DNA from: Prosthecobacter debontii
Lineage (GTDB): Bacteria > Verrucomicrobiota > Verrucomicrobiia > Verrucomicrobiales > Verrucomicrobiaceae
DNA length: 32,717 nucleotides
Direction of reading: 5' to 3'
Assembly (NCBI GenBank): GCA_945869695.1
Contig: CAMBPV010000028.1
Span: 1-32,717 of the forward strand
Positions 30,312-32,717 of the stretch are shown here, piece by piece; position 1 is the first letter of the stretch, and each line of letters starts with the position of its first letter. Below the pieces are notes generated by a model, which did not search any database, was not told where the DNA came from, and was given only the letters and a program-made list of their open reading frames with translations. Both the position numbers and the translations under genes were made by a program.

Positions 30312-32717
30312 TCATTCGCGGGTGAGAGCTTCATCGAGATTCAGCAGCATCAGGCACACCGCCGTGAAGGCAGCGTGCTCAGCCGGATTCAGCTTTTCGT
30401 TCTTGGGCGCTGATCCGATGGAGACCACTTCAGCCGCGGCTCTGGGGTCTGCTTGATAAATCGCGAGCTGCTTGTCATAGGCTTTCCCCAGCAAAGCACG
30501 ATCGCGATCTGTCGGCAGACGACCGAGAACGCGACGCAGCGCTAAGCTCAGCCTTGCATCCCTGTCGCCAGCCGATTCCATGCAGCGTGCGGCCAGCACT
30601 CGCGCCGCCTCAGCCCAGGTCGGATCATTCAGCGTGGTCAGCGCATGAAGCGGTGTGTTGGTGATGTTTTGGCGCACCTTGCAAACTTGGCGGTTCGCCG
30701 CATCGAACATGTTGGCTGGCCCCACCGTGCGCCGCCAAAAGGTGTAGAGACTGCGGCGATACAGATCCTTGCCGCTGGAGGTCGGGTATGAGAAGTCACG
30801 CTCTTTGGTGATGGCCAGGGATTCCCAGATCTGGTCCGGCTGATACGGATACACCGGCGCGCCACCGATTCGATCATCCAGCAGACCACTGGCTTCCAGT
30901 GCCGCATCACGCAGCACCATCGACGGCATGCGGAAGCGTGCTCCGCGCGCCAGCAGACGATTCTCGGGATCATTCAAAGCGAGTTCACGACTCACCTTGC
31001 TGCTTTGGCGATACGTTGCGCTGGTCACGATCAGTCGGTGCAGATGCTTCATGCTCCAGCCCTTCTCGCGGAACTCCACCGCCAGCCAATCCAAGAGTGC
31101 ACCATGCACGGGCGCCTCACTTTGCACACCCAGATCTTCCACGGTCTTCACGATGCCGATCCCAAACAACGTCTGCCACATGCGGTTCACCTGCACCCGC
31201 GCTGTCAGAGGGTGATCAGGCTGAAAGAGCCACTGTGCAAAACCCAGACGATTCTGCGCTGCTCCTTTCGCCACTGGCGGCAGGAAGGCAGGTGTCGCAC
31301 CCGTGACCTTGTCCTTGGGCTTCAGGTATTCGCCACGATCTAGAATGAAGGTCTCACGCGGTTTGTCATCGCGCATCACCATCACTCTGGGGATGCCTTG
31401 GTTCTTATAAGTGGTCAGTTCCGTCTTCAGATCTTCCGCCTGTTTGGAAGGCGCATCGTTTGCGGCGATCTTTGGCCACACATCACGTTCAAAAACCGAG
31501 CGCAGACTTGTTTTGAGCTCCTTCTTTTGTGCGTCCGTGCGTTTGTCTGCGGAGATCCGCAGAAGCGCGGTGATGTTGGCTTGCAACGGACGATCCAGCC
31601 TGCCGGCTTTCGTTTCAGGCGTCACCGCAGCTTCCCAGGCAGCAAAAGCTAGGTCCATCTTGATTTTTACCTGGCCCTCAGTCTCGATCTTTGTCCGCTT
31701 GGCTTCGATCTCAGTGATGTGCTTTTTGGTTTCATCCGTGCTCAATTCCAGGAACGGCGCAGCCACACGTTTGGCCCCTCCGCCGCCGCCCGCGCGACCA
31801 TCTTCAGACACTTGGTTAAAGAGTGACATCAGGCTGTAGTAGTCGCGCTGCGTCATGGGGTCATATTTGTGATCATGACACTGCGCGCAGGCCATGGTCA
31901 GACCCAGCCACGTCGTGGAGGTCGTATCCACGCGATCAAACAAAATGTTGAACCGCTGCTCCTCAGGAATCGCGCCGCCTTCCCCATTGAGCAGGTGATT
32001 GCGATTGAAGGCCGTGGCGATGATTTGATCCTGCGTCGCGTTGGGCAGCAGATCACCCGCCAGTTGCTCGATGGAAAATTGGCTGAAGGGCATGTCTGCA
32101 TTCAGCGCCTTCACCACCCAGTCACGCCACACCCACTGAAACGTATCACCATCCTGCTGGAAGCCATTGCTGTCCGCATACCGCGCCGCATCCAGCCAGG
32201 GCAGCGCCATGCGCTCGCCGTAGTGCTCCGATTTCAGCAAGCGCTCCACCAGCTTCTCATAAGCCTCCGGTGAGGTATCCGCCCTAAACGCATCCACCTC
32301 AGCGGGTGTCGGCGGCAGGCCGATCAAATCGAGCGACAGCCGGCGGATCAGCGTTGCTTTATCTGCCTCGGGCGCGGGCGACAGCTTCTGGGCCTCCAGC
32401 TTGGCCAGCACAAAACGATCCATCTCATTGCGCACCCAGGCTTGGTTCTTCACCTCGGGCAGCGGCGCTTTGACCGGTGCCGTGAAGGTCCAATGCTTCT
32501 CATACTTCGCCCCTTCAGCGATCCACTGCTTCAGCAGCGCCTTTTGTTTGTCCGTCAGCTTCCGGTTCGACTTCGCCGGCGGCATGAGTTCATCCGCATC
32601 CTGGGAAAAAAGCCGCGCGACCAGTTCACTCTCGTCCGGTTTGCCCGGCACCAAGGCCCCAAGCTCCACCGCCGCCTCCCGCAGATCCAGCCGCAGATCC
32701 GCCTTCCGCTTGTTCGG
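30312..32717 (-). CDS. PSD1-type cytochrome-like protein (DUF1549/DUF1553), pair 2, N-terminus cut by window edge
   Basis: The frame is open to base 32717, giving 801 visible residues. The GTG at 32669 is not the real start, because the bases before it continue the family pattern (ADLRLDLREAAVELGALVPG). The signal peptide and first CxxCH must lie beyond the window. Visible are the end of the PSD1 domain, DUF1549 from about visible residue 95, a second CxxCH (CAQCH in ACAQCHDHKYDP), a charged, coiled-coil-like middle, and DUF1553 with NRMWQTLFGIGIVKT. The middle lacks the beta-sandwich insertion of the other PSD1 protein. The gene ends next to its DUF1501 partner. It presumably plays the same unknown exported role as pair 1. 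Confidence 0.92.
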   Translation of the reverse strand, partial: PNKRKADLRLDLREAAVELGALVPGKPDESELVARLFSQDADELMPPAKSNRKLTDKQKALLKQWIAEGAKYEKHWTFTAPVKAPLPEVKNQAWVRNEMDRFVLAKLEAQKLSPAPEADKATLIRRLSLDLIGLPPTPAEVDAFRADTSPEAYEKLVERLLKSEHYGERMALPWLDAARYADSNGFQQDGDTFQWVWRDWVVKALNADMPFSQFSIEQLAGDLLPNATQDQIIATAFNRNHLLNGEGGAIPEEQRFNILFDRVDTTSTTWLGLTMACAQCHDHKYDPMTQRDYYSLMSLFNQVSEDGRAGGGGGAKRVAAPFLELSTDETKKHITEIEAKRTKIETEGQVKIKMDLAFAAWEAAVTPETKAGRLDRPLQANITALLRISADKRTDAQKKELKTSLRSVFERDVWPKIAANDAPSKQAEDLKTELTTYKNQGIPRVMVMRDDKPRETFILDRGEYLKPKDKVTGATPAFLPPVAKGAAQNRLGFAQWLFQPDHPLTARVQVNRMWQTLFGIGIVKTVEDLGVQSEAPVHGALLDWLAVEFREKGWSMKHLHRLIVTSATYRQSSKVSRELALNDPENRLLARGARFRMPSMVLRDAALEASGLLDDRIGGAPVYPYQPDQIWESLAITKERDFSYPTSSGKDLYRRSLYTFWRRTVGPANMFDAANRQVCKVRQNITNTPLHALTTLNDPTWAEAARVLAARCMESAGDRDARLSLALRRVLGRLPTDRDRALLGKAYDKQLAIYQADPRAAAEVVSIGSAPKNEKLNPAEHAAFTAVCLMLLNLDEALTRE

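Overview
The window reads as a chromosomal segment from a member of the Verrucomicrobiota, probably near Prosthecobacter/Verrucomicrobium. The clues are two Planctomycetes/Verrucomicrobia-type cytochrome (PSD1: DUF1549/DUF1553) plus DUF1501 gene pairs, a DUF1552 protein, and mostly weak Shine-Dalgarno sites. This placement rests on gene content only. Coding is dense: the longest stretch without a gene is about 200 bases (14356-14554). I see no rRNA, tRNA, CRISPR array, insertion sequence or prophage gene.

Left block (1-14355, minus strand): an unusual Pel exopolysaccharide operon. The order is pelA, an inner-membrane TPR protein matching the front half of PelB, a TPR plus beta-barrel protein matching its back half, pelD, a 38-residue membrane peptide, a PelE-like protein, pelF and pelG. 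Two further genes follow in the same operon: a single-pass membrane protein and an HTTM-type multi-pass protein cut by the left edge. No pelC is present. In the expected scheme PelF polymerises the sugar in the cytosol, PelD/PelE/PelG form the inner-membrane synthase/exporter complex, PelA hydrolyses and deacetylates the polymer in the periplasm, and the PelB parts carry it through the outer membrane. Junctions are tight or overlapping, and a candidate promoter lies just upstream of pelA in an AT-rich gap.

Middle block (14555-19439, plus strand): dnaE, the DNA polymerase III alpha subunit, followed by a stand-alone DUF1552 gene that is probably Tat-exported.

Right block (19530-32717, all minus strand): in transcription order, a PSD1 protein (cut by the right edge), DUF1501, an SsuD-like flavin monooxygenase, a toxin-antitoxin-like pair (small partner plus DUF6036-type nucleotidyltransferase), a Gfo/Idh/MocA oxidoreductase, an MFS transporter, a second PSD1 protein and a second DUF1501. 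This looks like an uptake and breakdown region for an unidentified, perhaps sulfonated or polysaccharide-derived, substrate, with the toxin-antitoxin-like pair inserted. Two related 12-base inverted repeats upstream of the monooxygenase and the oxidoreductase may be shared control sites.

The most interesting signal is the rearranged Pel machine: split PelB, no PelC, divided PelE membrane region, degenerate c-di-GMP site in PelD, and an added HTTM pair.
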